Source: Companilactobacillus crustorum JCM 15951 (GTDB lineage Bacteria; Bacillota; Bacilli; Lactobacillales; Lactobacillaceae). From it: a stretch of 64,000 nucleotides of DNA. Numbering within the stretch: the stretch's first letter is position 1; each line of letters opens with the position of its first letter. Shown in pieces: positions 50,934-59,631 of this stretch. Both the position numbers and the translations under genes were made by a program. The DNA is taken from the NCBI RefSeq assembly GCF_001434585.1, contig NZ_AZDB01000001.1, forward strand, positions 1-64,000, read 5' to 3'. The notes under the pieces were generated by a model. The model ran no database searches. It was given only the letters and a program-made list of their open reading frames with translations, and was not told the origin of the DNA.

Positions 50934-52214
50934 TTACTTAAAATCGCGTCCTTTGTTCTCTTGGAAGTACTTATCAAATCTCTTTACATAATTATGGAAC
51001 ATGTATGTCAACAATAACCAACGTCTGAAGGAACGGTCTTTGTCATAGAATACAGTTGTTCCAACACGATCTTGTTTGATCAATTCATTGGCATAGTCTG
51101 TTGCATCGTTCTTAGCAGCATACTTTTTGAAGACTTTAACCGGAACACCTAGCCACAACTTATGTTGAGCTTTGTTCTTGTTAGCATAAACTGTTGGTTC
51201 GTTCTCAAGACTACCATCTACGTAATCTTCAACCACATATTTAGCCAAATTATAACCATTCAATGTTACAAAGAAGCTACTTCTACCTTGGCGTAAGTTG
51301 ATTTCAAAGAACTTGAAAGTCTTATCACGTGAATCATATTTCATATCAAAATTGGCATAACCAGTAAATTCAATATCCTCAAGGAATTTTTGAACACGGT
51401 CATAAACATCTTGATTAAATTCAGGGATAATAGCTACGTAATTACCAATTGATTGTGGTGTAGGATCTTCCAAAATTGGATGACCTAAACACATCATTTT
51501 GACATGGTGATCTTGATCAACATATGCATTCAAAACACGCATATTAGAGTCATCGCCTGGAATAAAGTCTTGTAAAATTAAATCAGACTTGTATCCATTG
51601 TCATAAATTTTTCCAACGATACTCATATATTCATCTTTTGAGTGAATTGTGAAAGCCTTTTTACGACCTTCAAAATGAATATCCAACCATTCAACACTAT
51701 TAGCAGGTTTCAAGGCAACTGGAAAATCAAATGGTACATCCATATCTTTATTATTTTCATACATGTCTTTTGTAATAATTTTAGTCAATGGATGTGGCAA
51801 ACCATGTTCGTCAGCAACATGATAGAAACTTTCTTTATTATTCAATGATTTTAATAAGTCATAATCAACATATGGACAAACAAATGTCTTAGATAGTTCT
51901 TCCTTATGCTTACTAATAAGTTCGGCATAACCATCCCCACAACCAATTAAAATAACTGGTTCATCATGGTTTTGATAACTTTTAGCAATTTCACGCATTT
52001 TTTCAATAAAAACAGGATCTTCTGAAAATCCTTGGTGAAGAGTCAAGTCTAAGATTTTTGTATATCTAGTAGGTGCTAATTGAATATCGGCATAGGCTTT
52101 AACAGTGCCCCCATAAAGTTCATGGAAAGCCCGGGCCATTCCGTAAACATTCATATCACTACCTAATAATATAGGCGTGAATTTTTTTCCTGATTCAGTT
52201 TCGATAGGGATCAA
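50934..52214 (-). CDS. aslA: ATP-grasp D-aspartate ligase of peptidoglycan cross-bridge synthesis (426 aa)
   Basis: It probably adds D-aspartate to the Lys side chain of the UDP-MurNAc-pentapeptide, giving the Lys-D-Asp cross-bridge. The sequence follows Enterococcus faecium Aslfm as I recall it: PILLGSDMNVYGMARAFHELYG, APTRYTKI, ILIGCGDGYAELISKHKEEL, PVALKPANSVEWLD, LQDFIPGDDSNMRVLNAYVDQ, GYANFDMKYD and FFEINLRQGRSSFFVTLNGYNLA. The ATP-grasp Lys and the Glu-Asn metal ligands are visible. The start is problematic: only TTG at 52214, overlapping its own AGAGG, so an ATC or other rare start is possible. The asparagine synthase 2 kb upstream could amidate the added D-Asp. Confidence 0.85.
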   Translation of the reverse strand: MIPIETESGKKFTPILLGSDMNVYGMARAFHELYGGTVKAYADIQLAPTRYTKILDLTLHQGFSEDPVFIEKMREIAKSYQNHDEPVILIGCGDGYAELISKHKEELSKTFVCPYVDYDLLKSLNNKESFYHVADEHGLPHPLTKIITKDMYENNKDMDVPFDFPVALKPANSVEWLDIHFEGRKKAFTIHSKDEYMSIVGKIYDNGYKSDLILQDFIPGDDSNMRVLNAYVDQDHHVKMMCLGHPILEDPTPQSIGNYVAIIPEFNQDVYDRVQKFLEDIEFTGYANFDMKYDSRDKTFKFFEINLRQGRSSFFVTLNGYNLAKYVVEDYVDGSLENEPTVYANKNKAQHKLWLGVPVKVFKKYAAKNDATDYANELIKQDRVGTTVFYDKDRSFRRWLLLTYMFHNYVKRFDKYFQENKGRDFK

Positions 52215-52301
52215 CCTCTTACTATATTAATTCTATTTTTAATTTTTCACACATTTCAACCAAAATTATACCATATTCAATTTATCACAACGAGTACAGC
52301 C

Positions 52302-52413
52302 GTGACATTTAATTGTAGAGGCTTATTATTTTCTTAATTTATGGCAAAGAAATGCCTTAATATCAAGTTATTTAAACGATCATTACCAGACTCAACTTGC
52401 TGAGTATTTTTTT
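52302..52413 (+). ncRNA. Candidate plus-strand small RNA divergent from aslA
   Basis: A promoter GTGACA (52302-52307), 16 bases, TATTAT (52324-52329) precedes a ~75-nt segment ending in a terminator (ACTCA/TGAGT at 52390-52405, then seven T). No plus-strand gene lies nearby, so the terminator has no other purpose. A small GGCA/TGCC hairpin lies within. It lacks the C-rich loop of candidates 1-4. Confidence 0.35.
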
Positions 52414-52505
52414 AATTATGGTAACGCCATAACGCTCTAAAAGATTTCAAAATTAAATGTATTTCTAAAAAAAACGCCAATTCTTATTGAATTGACATTA
52501 ATTTT

Positions 52506-53669
52506 TTAGGCCTTAACTAAGTCCACTTTGTCGGAATCTACAAATTCATTAGGACTTATTTGGTAATATTTATGATTATTCAATATTGCAACATTGGTAG
52601 TCTTCCAAGTACTAAAAGCACCCAATCCACGATTAACAATCGTTTGAGCATGACTATTTACCAATTCAGTAATAATAGCATCTCTAGTTTTAACTAAGTT
52701 CTTACTATTAGTACATTCATAGACATCACTTGCTTTAACCCAAGCATTGCTTGGTGTACGGTAGTAAATTTGACCATCAAGATCCTTTTGACGATTGCTG
52801 AACCAAGTATAATTTTTATCCAATATTTGGCTATCAATTTTCATTCCATTAGCATCATACAATTGAGCAAACTTCAAATCAGGATGAACTGTCACATATT
52901 TATTAAATTCTGTGATAGTCCCTTCGTCTTTATCGGATATTTCTTTCTTAGGTGCTGACTGTTTTTTATCAGCTACATAACTGACAACATCGGTACTAGA
53001 AAGTTTGTTCTCCAAGGCCATAACTGTCACGTTTTCCTTGTCAGCATGGTAGCCATCCTTTTGAGGAACGGGAATTGTAAACGTGCTGCCCACAAAATCT
53101 GGTTTAATTTCTTCAGGAACATTGACGACCAAGTTTTCAGTCAAATTAGAGTTGATTTGAACTGTTGAAGGACCATGATACTCTTTATCTGGTCTAACTA
53201 CCCAATTTCCCCTATTAGACTGTGACAATAGTTCTTCAGAGGTAATTCCCTTTTTATCAGATGGTTTAGGATTATTCCTTGTTCCTTTGCCGACACTGAC
53301 CCACATATGATCAGCCAATTTAAGATCTTCTTTTGGTTTAGCGGGCACCACAAATTTTTCACCTAATTTTAAAGACTTCAAAGCACTAGATGATTCAAAC
53401 ATATTTGACATAGTTTTAACTTTTTTCGTATCGAAGTTAGATAGATCAAGTTCTTCTAAAGTTTCACAGCCGGCAAACATTCCACTCATATCAGTTACTT
53501 TACTAGTATCAAATTTAGTTATATCAAGTGTCTGTAAGCCACTGCATCCGGCAAACATATGTGACATATTTTCCACTTGATTAGTCTTAAAATCTGAAAG
53601 ATCAAGCTCTTTAAGTGAATGACAGTTTAAAAACATTTGGCTCATGTCTGTAACCTTACTTGTATCCAT
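52506..53669 (-). CDS. BspA-type LRR/SLAP protein without signal peptide, probably 5'-truncated (387 aa)
   Basis: The protein begins in the middle of a leucine-rich repeat (MDTSKVTDMSQMFLNCHSLKELDLSDF), continues for about four DUF285 repeats, then a linker, a MucBP-like unit (PVPQKDGYHADKENVTVMAL) and a C-terminal SLAP-like pair (YYRTPSNAWVKASDVY, YYQISPNEFVDSDKV). Full relatives such as 7688-11494 have a signal peptide and longer N-terminus, so this looks decapitated. Yet an extended -10 (TATAGT at 53743-53738), a leader hairpin (53694-53711) and AGGGGGA before ATG are all present. As written it would stay in the cytoplasm. Confidence 0.65.
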   Translation of the reverse strand: MDTSKVTDMSQMFLNCHSLKELDLSDFKTNQVENMSHMFAGCSGLQTLDITKFDTSKVTDMSGMFAGCETLEELDLSNFDTKKVKTMSNMFESSSALKSLKLGEKFVVPAKPKEDLKLADHMWVSVGKGTRNNPKPSDKKGITSEELLSQSNRGNWVVRPDKEYHGPSTVQINSNLTENLVVNVPEEIKPDFVGSTFTIPVPQKDGYHADKENVTVMALENKLSSTDVVSYVADKKQSAPKKEISDKDEGTITEFNKYVTVHPDLKFAQLYDANGMKIDSQILDKNYTWFSNRQKDLDGQIYYRTPSNAWVKASDVYECTNSKNLVKTRDAIITELVNSHAQTIVNRGLGAFSTWKTTNVAILNNHKYYQISPNEFVDSDKVDLVKA

Positions 53670-53823
53670 ATATCTTCCCCCTAGGTTCTAAAATGATTTC
53701 CCCTGAAATCACTTTCAAATTAGAAAATAACAAATATACTATACCAGAATGAATTTAGATACGATTATTTTTAGTGATATTTTTATGTAATCTTAACTTT
53801 ATTGATTATTTTGTTGTTTAAAA

Positions 53824-54330
53824 ATGTCATCTTCCACTACGCTAGGAATGGTTTGGAACGCCATGGACGTCGTTTGAAACCAATTGAAATTCAAATCGTT
53901 TCCAAATCGAGTCTTATTCTAGGCCGGCAAAAATCGCCGACTAAGAATAATCTCATGACTTAGATCATCCTAGCTCCGCTCCAGATTAGTATATTGGTTG
54001 GTATTCATTAGCTTTAAACTTACTAAAATGATTCAATTTATTAATTTAAAACCATACAACAATTACACTAGTCTGGAGCAAAAATCGCAATTGGCTCAGC
54101 TGCAAAATTGTAGTTAGTGGGTTTCCCAATTAGTACAAGACCAAACTTGGAGACCGCAGGGCTCAATGTCATGTCTACAGCGTTCCAGCAAAATTGTGAT
54201 TTTTGTGGAACGCGGCATACTTTAAAACCACAAAAAAAGAGCTAATAATAAATGTCATCAGCTCTTTCGTATTTAAATATTTAAAATCAAAAATCATACA
54301 ACAATTATCTTTGTTGTGGAAGACGGCATT
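53824..54330. mobile_element. Composite non-coding repeat element E4 (diverged)
   Basis: It occupies the gap between the truncated LRR gene and asnB. Copy A (about 53826-53990) has core TTTGGAACGCCATGGACGTCG, short outer stem CTAGGA/TCCTAG, arm GTTTGAAAC/GTTTCCAAA and arm TTATTCT/AGAATAA capped by CCGGC/CGCCG. Copy B (54070-54225) has outer stem AAAAATCGCAATT / AAATTGTGATTTTT. An AAAGAGCT/AGCTCTTT hairpin and a further end fragment (54296-54333) follow. No GGTTCTTA ends were found. It is the most decayed of the four copies. Confidence 0.5.
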
Positions 54331-54333
54331 ACT

Positions 54334-56244
54334 TTAAGCTTTTTCTGTTTCTGGAATAACTACTTGAGGATCAACGTCTGGTTTCTTACCATTTTCGATA
54401 AAGAAGACTTTATACCAAATCAAGAAGGTATAAATTGCCCAAACTTTACGACGATCATCGTTTTCACCCTTGTAGCAGCCATCAAGCATCTTCAAAATTG
54501 CATCTTGATCGAAGAATTCAGCTGCAAAGTCTGAAGCAAATAGCTTACGGAAATCTTCATAAACTTCTTTAGTTCTGATCCAATCACGAATAGGAACTGG
54601 GAAACCAAGTTTTTCACGTTTAGCCCATTCTTCTGGAAGAGCACGTTCAGCAGCAACACGAAGTGCATACTTGCTGTCTTTACTGTTCAAAAGATATTTA
54701 GTGGGTACTCCTGAAGCTACTTTGGCAACTTCCTTATCTAGGAATGGCACACGTAGTTCCATTGAGTTAGCCATACTCATACGATCGGCTTTAAGTAAGA
54801 TATCGTTAGTCATAAATTGATGGAAATCAAGATATTGCATCTTCTTAACTTCATCATCATAATCGCTAACTTTGTTATAACTTCTCATAACAATATCTTT
54901 TACTGAACGTGATTTTTCAAATTCTGGTTTAACCAAATCGGCTGCTTCTTTTTCAGTAAAGATTTTAGCTTGTCCAATAAAGAACTCTTCTGCTTTAGCA
55001 GTTGATTCATACAAGTGCAGTCTTCCTGGGAAATTAGGCATCTTCTTTAGTCCATGAGCTAACTTATACTTAACGCCCTTAGGCAATTTCTTCAAATCTT
55101 CAGCAATTACACGAACTGCTTTGGAATGAGAATGGAAACCGTAGTTAGCATAGCCAGCAAACAATTCATCAGCACCTTCACCTGAAAGGATAACTGTTAC
55201 ATCACGACTAGCCAACTTCGTTAAGAAGTAAAGTGGCACACATGAAGGATTAGCATCAGGTTCATCCATATACCATTGGATCAAAGGAAGTGACTTAACG
55301 GCTTCTTCCTTAGTTACGATTCCACGAGTATTTTCCAAGCCTAACTTGTCAGCTAATAGTTTAGCTGCAGTTCCTTCTTCGTAAGTACTTGTATCAAAGT
55401 CAATTGAATAAGTATGTTGTGGTTTCAAAATAGCTGTAACATAACTTGAATCAACACCACTTGACAATAATGAACCAACTGGCACATCACTAATTTCGTG
55501 TTCTTTAACTGAATCACGTAAAGATTCGTCAATTATCTTAACGGTTTCTTCAAATGACAAGTGATTTTCTTTGAACTTCATATCCCAATATTTCTTGATG
55601 CTTAACTTGCCATTTTTAAATGTAAAGTAATGGCCTTCAGGAATTCTGAATACATTCTTAAAGAAAGTCTCATTCATAGCTGAATATTGGAAAGTCAAAT
55701 ATGGCTTCAAAGCGGCTTTGTTTAATTCCTTTTTGAAGTTAGGCTCTTTCAAGAAAGATTTGATTTCTGAACCGAAAATAAATGTACCTTCACGGTTGTA
55801 ATAATACAATGGCTTAATACCAAAGAAATCTCTGGCACCAGTAATATCGCCAGTCTTCAAATCATAGATAACGAAGGCAAACATTCCACGAATTTGTTTC
55901 AATAAACCTTCGATACCCCATTCTTCAAAACCATGAAGCAAAACTTCAGTATCAGTTTCAGTACTGAAAATATGTCCTGCTGCTTTTAAGTCTTTTCTAA
56001 CATCTTGATAATTATAAATTTCACCATTAAAAATAATGGCCTTTGATTTATCTTCGTTATAAATTGGTTGCATACCACTGTTAATATCAATGATACTCAA
56101 ACGACGGAATCCTAAAGCAGTATCTCCATCGACAAGTTCACCGGAACTGTTTGGTCCACGGTGTTTGATTGTTTCCATCATAGCTTCAATTACAGGCTTC
56201 TTGTCTGCAATGTTTTTATCTACGAATCCGACGATTCCACACAT
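54334..56244 (-). CDS. asnB: Glutamine-dependent asparagine synthase family protein, possible D-Asp amidotransferase AsnH (636 aa)
   Basis: The N-terminal Ntn glutaminase starts at the nucleophile Cys2 (MCGIVGFVD), with GFRRLSIID, IFNGEIYNY and TDTEVLLHGFEEWG. The C-terminal synthase domain has the PP-loop (LLSSGVDSSYVTAIL) and LSGEGADELFAGY. As a standard enzyme it makes L-Asn from Asp. In Lactococcus and L. casei a close relative, AsnH, amidates the D-Asp of the peptidoglycan cross-bridge, and the nearby D-Asp ligase makes that reading attractive here. It lies 14 bases after the metallophosphoesterase gene, so the two form an operon. Confidence 0.88.
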   Translation of the reverse strand: MCGIVGFVDKNIADKKPVIEAMMETIKHRGPNSSGELVDGDTALGFRRLSIIDINSGMQPIYNEDKSKAIIFNGEIYNYQDVRKDLKAAGHIFSTETDTEVLLHGFEEWGIEGLLKQIRGMFAFVIYDLKTGDITGARDFFGIKPLYYYNREGTFIFGSEIKSFLKEPNFKKELNKAALKPYLTFQYSAMNETFFKNVFRIPEGHYFTFKNGKLSIKKYWDMKFKENHLSFEETVKIIDESLRDSVKEHEISDVPVGSLLSSGVDSSYVTAILKPQHTYSIDFDTSTYEEGTAAKLLADKLGLENTRGIVTKEEAVKSLPLIQWYMDEPDANPSCVPLYFLTKLASRDVTVILSGEGADELFAGYANYGFHSHSKAVRVIAEDLKKLPKGVKYKLAHGLKKMPNFPGRLHLYESTAKAEEFFIGQAKIFTEKEAADLVKPEFEKSRSVKDIVMRSYNKVSDYDDEVKKMQYLDFHQFMTNDILLKADRMSMANSMELRVPFLDKEVAKVASGVPTKYLLNSKDSKYALRVAAERALPEEWAKREKLGFPVPIRDWIRTKEVYEDFRKLFASDFAAEFFDQDAILKMLDGCYKGENDDRRKVWAIYTFLIWYKVFFIENGKKPDVDPQVVIPETEKA

Positions 56245-56258
56245 AAAATAATTCTCCC

Positions 56259-57428
56259 TTATATTTCAAAACTTACATACCTTGTTGCGGCTCCGTAACC
56301 AAAAATCTGCAAGCGTAGTTTTCTTGAGTCAATATTAATAAAATACCCTGCTAATTCAGAGACCTCATTATATCGCCTATCCCACTTCTTGTTATAGTCG
56401 GTCGTTAATCCATGTTTCTTACCCATAAGGGCTGAACAATTTAATATTATATGATTAATTTCAGAAACTTTGTAGTTTTTTTCATAATGCATATGACCAC
56501 AAATATAAGTTGTTACCTTAGAAATGCCTGTAGATGAGAAGTTATAGCAAATATTAACTCCAAAATCTCCAGTCAATTCATTTTTTAACTGACCAACATC
56601 CTTGTTATTGAAAGCGACTAACAACTGCTGTACTAAATCACCATTAAAGTTTAAAGCACTTCTTCCACTAGGACTAACAATATTAGCATGTCCCATTACA
56701 ACAACGTGCTTATCAACTGTATTTTCTAGAATAGTAGTTAAATCTTCTAATTGCTGTTCTCTGACTCCTCTAACTTTCTTGAAGTCATACTTTTTCGAAC
56801 CATTGCTTAAAATGTAAGGAATGTCACTGGTATCAATAAAAATAATACGAATATCGCCTTTATCATACCAGCCAATTTTAGAAACAGGATTTAAACGTAG
56901 AATTTCAGGTTGTTCAAAATCAGGTTTCGTTACTATTGAATCATAATCATCTCTATGAAATGAAGCAGTTTTAAAGAAGCGATGCTCATCGTACTTGTCA
57001 TTCTCGTCATGATTACCCTCAAGAATAAAGAATGGCGGTTTGCTCTTTTGATAATTCTCAACAGCAAATTGTAAAATACCACGGCTAATCTCTGGTTTAT
57101 CGCTGCCATCCATTAGATCGCCTAAATGGACATTGAGGTCTACTCCAACGTCATCGCTGACTTTATTGGCCTCAATGATATGCCGCATGCCGTTGATCCC
57201 ATAATAGGAAGCACTGACAACAGCCTTCGCATGAGTATCAGTTAGAACAGAAATTGTAACTGTATCATCATTGACATTGGGCAAAACATTATTCTTGTAT
57301 ACGCCCTCAATATAATCAATAACAAACGGTCTAGGCTTTAATCTTCTCAAGAAATTATCAGTTTGAGTTGAAATAAACTCTGAAGGTCTTGGTGATAGCA
57401 CCTTTCTTGCAATATTATTAAATTTCAA
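56259..57428 (-). CDS. Calcineurin-like metallophosphoesterase (389 aa)
   Basis: All five metallophosphoesterase motifs are visible in order: VLTDTHA, HLGDLMDG, LEGNHDEND, VVMGHANI and YICGHMHYEKN. It has a ~60-residue N-terminal extension of unknown role and no signal peptide, so it is cytoplasmic. The start is TTG, nine bases after AGGAG. Substrate unknown; family members hydrolyse phosphomonoesters or phosphodiesters. It leads an operon with the asparagine synthase gene, which suggests a wall- or nucleotide-linked role, but that is a guess. Confidence 0.83.
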   Translation of the reverse strand: MKFNNIARKVLSPRPSEFISTQTDNFLRRLKPRPFVIDYIEGVYKNNVLPNVNDDTVTISVLTDTHAKAVVSASYYGINGMRHIIEANKVSDDVGVDLNVHLGDLMDGSDKPEISRGILQFAVENYQKSKPPFFILEGNHDENDKYDEHRFFKTASFHRDDYDSIVTKPDFEQPEILRLNPVSKIGWYDKGDIRIIFIDTSDIPYILSNGSKKYDFKKVRGVREQQLEDLTTILENTVDKHVVVMGHANIVSPSGRSALNFNGDLVQQLLVAFNNKDVGQLKNELTGDFGVNICYNFSSTGISKVTTYICGHMHYEKNYKVSEINHIILNCSALMGKKHGLTTDYNKKWDRRYNEVSELAGYFINIDSRKLRLQIFGYGAATRYVSFEI

Positions 57429-57471
57429 TTTACTGTTCTCCTAATATCCGATACTGTGAATACAAATATAT

Positions 57472-57497
57472 TAAAAAAACCACCTTAACGATGGTTA
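57472..57497 (-). terminator. Terminator of the GNAT gene
   Basis: AACCACC and ATGGTTA form an imperfect stem with a U tract on the minus strand (A run 57473-57479). Confidence 0.6.
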
Positions 57498-57546
57498 ATT
57501 ATGCTTCAATTATATATCAAAAATAGTGAAAATAATCTTTCAATGC

Positions 57547-58071
57547 TTATTTCAAAAGAATTTGATAAGCCAATCTGACACCATCGTCTTCATCCATTGT
57601 TATAGTGCCTTTTTCCTCAAATCCATTACTAATTATAATATGTTGCATTACCAAATTATCGGGATGCGTATCAATTCTAACATCACGATATCCTAAATAA
57701 TTAGACATTGTAAACAATTGTTGAATCAGAGCTGAACTAAGATGCTCGCCTTGATGGTCAGCTTCTATCGCAATACGATGAATAATTGAATAGGTTACAT
57801 CAGAATCGCTGTCCCATGAACCAGAGTTCATTTCTTGATAGTTTTTGTCATAACCTTGTTGTAGAGCAGCAGTTCCTACAACCGTACCGTTAAGAACTAA
57901 GACATAGCTTATATCTTCTTGAATATCCTGTTTTAAAATTTCTTCATTAGGATATCCTTGCTGCCATTGTTCAACGCCACGGTCCCGTAAGGTTTTCTTA
58001 GCACCATCAATAATATCGATAATTCTTGGCAAATCGTCAGGAGTTGCCTGACGAAGATAAATATTACTCAT
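57547..58071 (-). CDS. GNAT-family N-acetyltransferase (174 aa)
   Basis: GNAT fold: N-terminal IYLRQATPDDLPRIIDIIDGAKKTLRDRGVEQWQQGYP, the core strand YSIIHRIAIEADHQGEHLSSALIQQLF with the acetyl-CoA loop (DHQGEHLSS, Q-x-x-G type), and MQHIIISNGFEEKGTI (motif B). The WQQGYPNEE segment is typical of a lactobacillus/streptococcus acetyltransferase group of unknown substrate. Monocistronic, with its own terminator. Confidence 0.85.
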   Translation of the reverse strand: MSNIYLRQATPDDLPRIIDIIDGAKKTLRDRGVEQWQQGYPNEEILKQDIQEDISYVLVLNGTVVGTAALQQGYDKNYQEMNSGSWDSDSDVTYSIIHRIAIEADHQGEHLSSALIQQLFTMSNYLGYRDVRIDTHPDNLVMQHIIISNGFEEKGTITMDEDDGVRLAYQILLK

Positions 58072-58133
58072 TAAATTGCCTCCTTACTTCATCAGAGTAT
58101 TAAAACAGAAGTGGATATTAAAATGCAACAGTT

Positions 58134-58811
58134 TTACTTAAATTTTTTACTGTTTTTGTAACAAAATACACTGATTCCATAAAGAACTAATGCATACAAA
58201 ATTACTTGACCAGTTATTGGTAACAATTGTTGTATCGATCCATTTTTCTGTAAAGTTACAATTATTTTTGATAACGGAGGTAATAACCACTCCACATAGT
58301 CGAGCATACTGATCACACTACCTGACAAAGCTAAATAAATGAAAACTAGTATGCCAACTTGTCCTAGACTAGGATGATTATACCATTGAGTTTTAAAGAG
58401 GGTTGCAATTGCACTGCCCAACATCCCAACAGATATTAAAGTAATAATTCCGACAACGTCTAAAAGTAAATTTTGACTCAGTATCAAACTAAAAACAAAA
58501 ACCAATATCCCCGAAAAAACATTTACAATTAATGCCATCAAAAATTGGCTCAAAGCATCAGCCCAATAACTATTAACTTTTTGTTTCAAATATTTATTCT
58601 GACGACTATCGTTGTAATACAAATTCATTGTAGAAAACAATGATAAGAAAAACATCCCCAAAACTAACAAATTGTATTTTTTTATACTGCCAATTTGTAA
58701 CAGTGGATCGGCAGTAAGGCCAAAAACAATAATAGTAAATAAAATCGTTAAATACAGATAATTTTGAAAAAACATCTGTAGGTAATTTTTCAATAAGATT
58801 TTAACTTTCAA
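58134..58811 (-). CDS. Hypothetical ABC exporter membrane subunit (225 aa)
   Basis: A frame is open to 58829 with a TTG in the ribosome-binding site; the TTG at 58811, eight bases after GAGGGGGA, gives MKVKILLKNYLQMFF. Six hydrophobic segments are visible, as in ABC-2 permeases: YLYLTILFTIIVFGLTADPL, NLLVLGMFFLSLFSTMNLYY, FLMALIVNVFSGILVFVFSLIL, and so on. It overlaps the ATPase gene end by eleven bases and is translationally coupled to it. I recognise no specific family; the substrate is unknown. Confidence 0.72.
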   Translation of the reverse strand: MKVKILLKNYLQMFFQNYLYLTILFTIIVFGLTADPLLQIGSIKKYNLLVLGMFFLSLFSTMNLYYNDSRQNKYLKQKVNSYWADALSQFLMALIVNVFSGILVFVFSLILSQNLLLDVVGIITLISVGMLGSAIATLFKTQWYNHPSLGQVGILVFIYLALSGSVISMLDYVEWLLPPLSKIIVTLQKNGSIQQLLPITGQVILYALVLYGISVFCYKNSKKFK

Positions 58812-59631
58812 TTTCTTTGTCCCCCTCAAACTGATAATTGAGTTGAACCATTCTTTTTACAATTGTATTTCTTAGTGCCACAGGAATTTTCATTTCTATC
58901 AAGTTATTTATATTCGACACAATGTATTTTTCCAAATCGGGAGTAATAGCAATCGAATTAGGATTTACTCGAAAAATCAAAGCCACTTCCTGATTAGGTT
59001 CCTCTTCTATCGAACTTGCTAGAGATAAATTATTATCTTTTAGCAGAAAACTCTTATCGATGCATTGATTGATACGCTCGTCAAATTCAGTTCCTGCCAA
59101 AATGATGCCTGAACCATTTTCTTTCAAATCTTGAATCAGTGTCAGCATATTCTTAATTATAGAAGAACTTTGAAACGCAAAAGGTTCATCTAGTAGCAAG
59201 ACATTTGGATGACCTGCCACAGCTGCTAAAAATCCTACTCGACGCCTGATTCCCCAAGACAATTGTTGAACTGAACGATCTAAATAAGGGCTAAGACCCA
59301 TAAAAGTGATCATTTCTTTTAATTGATCTTTTCTAACAGCTAGCTTTTTAGATAATAAACGAATATTTTCTAAATATTTTCCAACTGTAGCCTCAATTAT
59401 CTGTGGATCATTTTGTGGCAAATAGCCTATCCTAACTCCTGGCGTATATTCAATCGTTCCGCCATCCGCCATTCTATTATCAGTTAAAATTTCTAATAGC
59501 TGCGTTTTACCGCTGCCATTGTCGCCGCTAATGCTGATAATTTCATTTTGTGATATAGAAAAAGCTACATGCTTAAATGCAAAGTAGCCCTCGTTTTGCA
59601 ATGATAAATCATTGACTGATATTAATTTCAT
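58801..59631 (-). CDS. ABC transporter ATPase of a small exporter (276 aa)
   Basis: Walker A GDNGSGKTQ, signature LSWGIRRRVGFLAAVAG (unusual: LSWGI in place of LSGGQ), Walker B VLLLDEPFAFQSSS (the usual GLD D-loop is replaced) and no canonical switch His (LAGTEFDERINQ). These departures suggest weak or altered ATPase cycling. It overlaps the upstream gene by four bases (ATGA) and the membrane subunit by eleven, forming a three-gene operon 60119-58134. Confidence 0.82.
   Translation of the reverse strand: MKLISVNDLSLQNEGYFAFKHVAFSISQNEIISISGDNGSGKTQLLEILTDNRMADGGTIEYTPGVRIGYLPQNDPQIIEATVGKYLENIRLLSKKLAVRKDQLKEMITFMGLSPYLDRSVQQLSWGIRRRVGFLAAVAGHPNVLLLDEPFAFQSSSIIKNMLTLIQDLKENGSGIILAGTEFDERINQCIDKSFLLKDNNLSLASSIEEEPNQEVALIFRVNPNSIAITPDLEKYIVSNINNLIEMKIPVALRNTIVKRMVQLNYQFEGDKEIES

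Noticed and set aside
52341-52403. 20-codon ORF (MAKKCLNIKLFKRSL...) in the orphan transcript before aslA
   Set aside because: There is no ribosome-binding site and the stop codon lies in the terminator stem.
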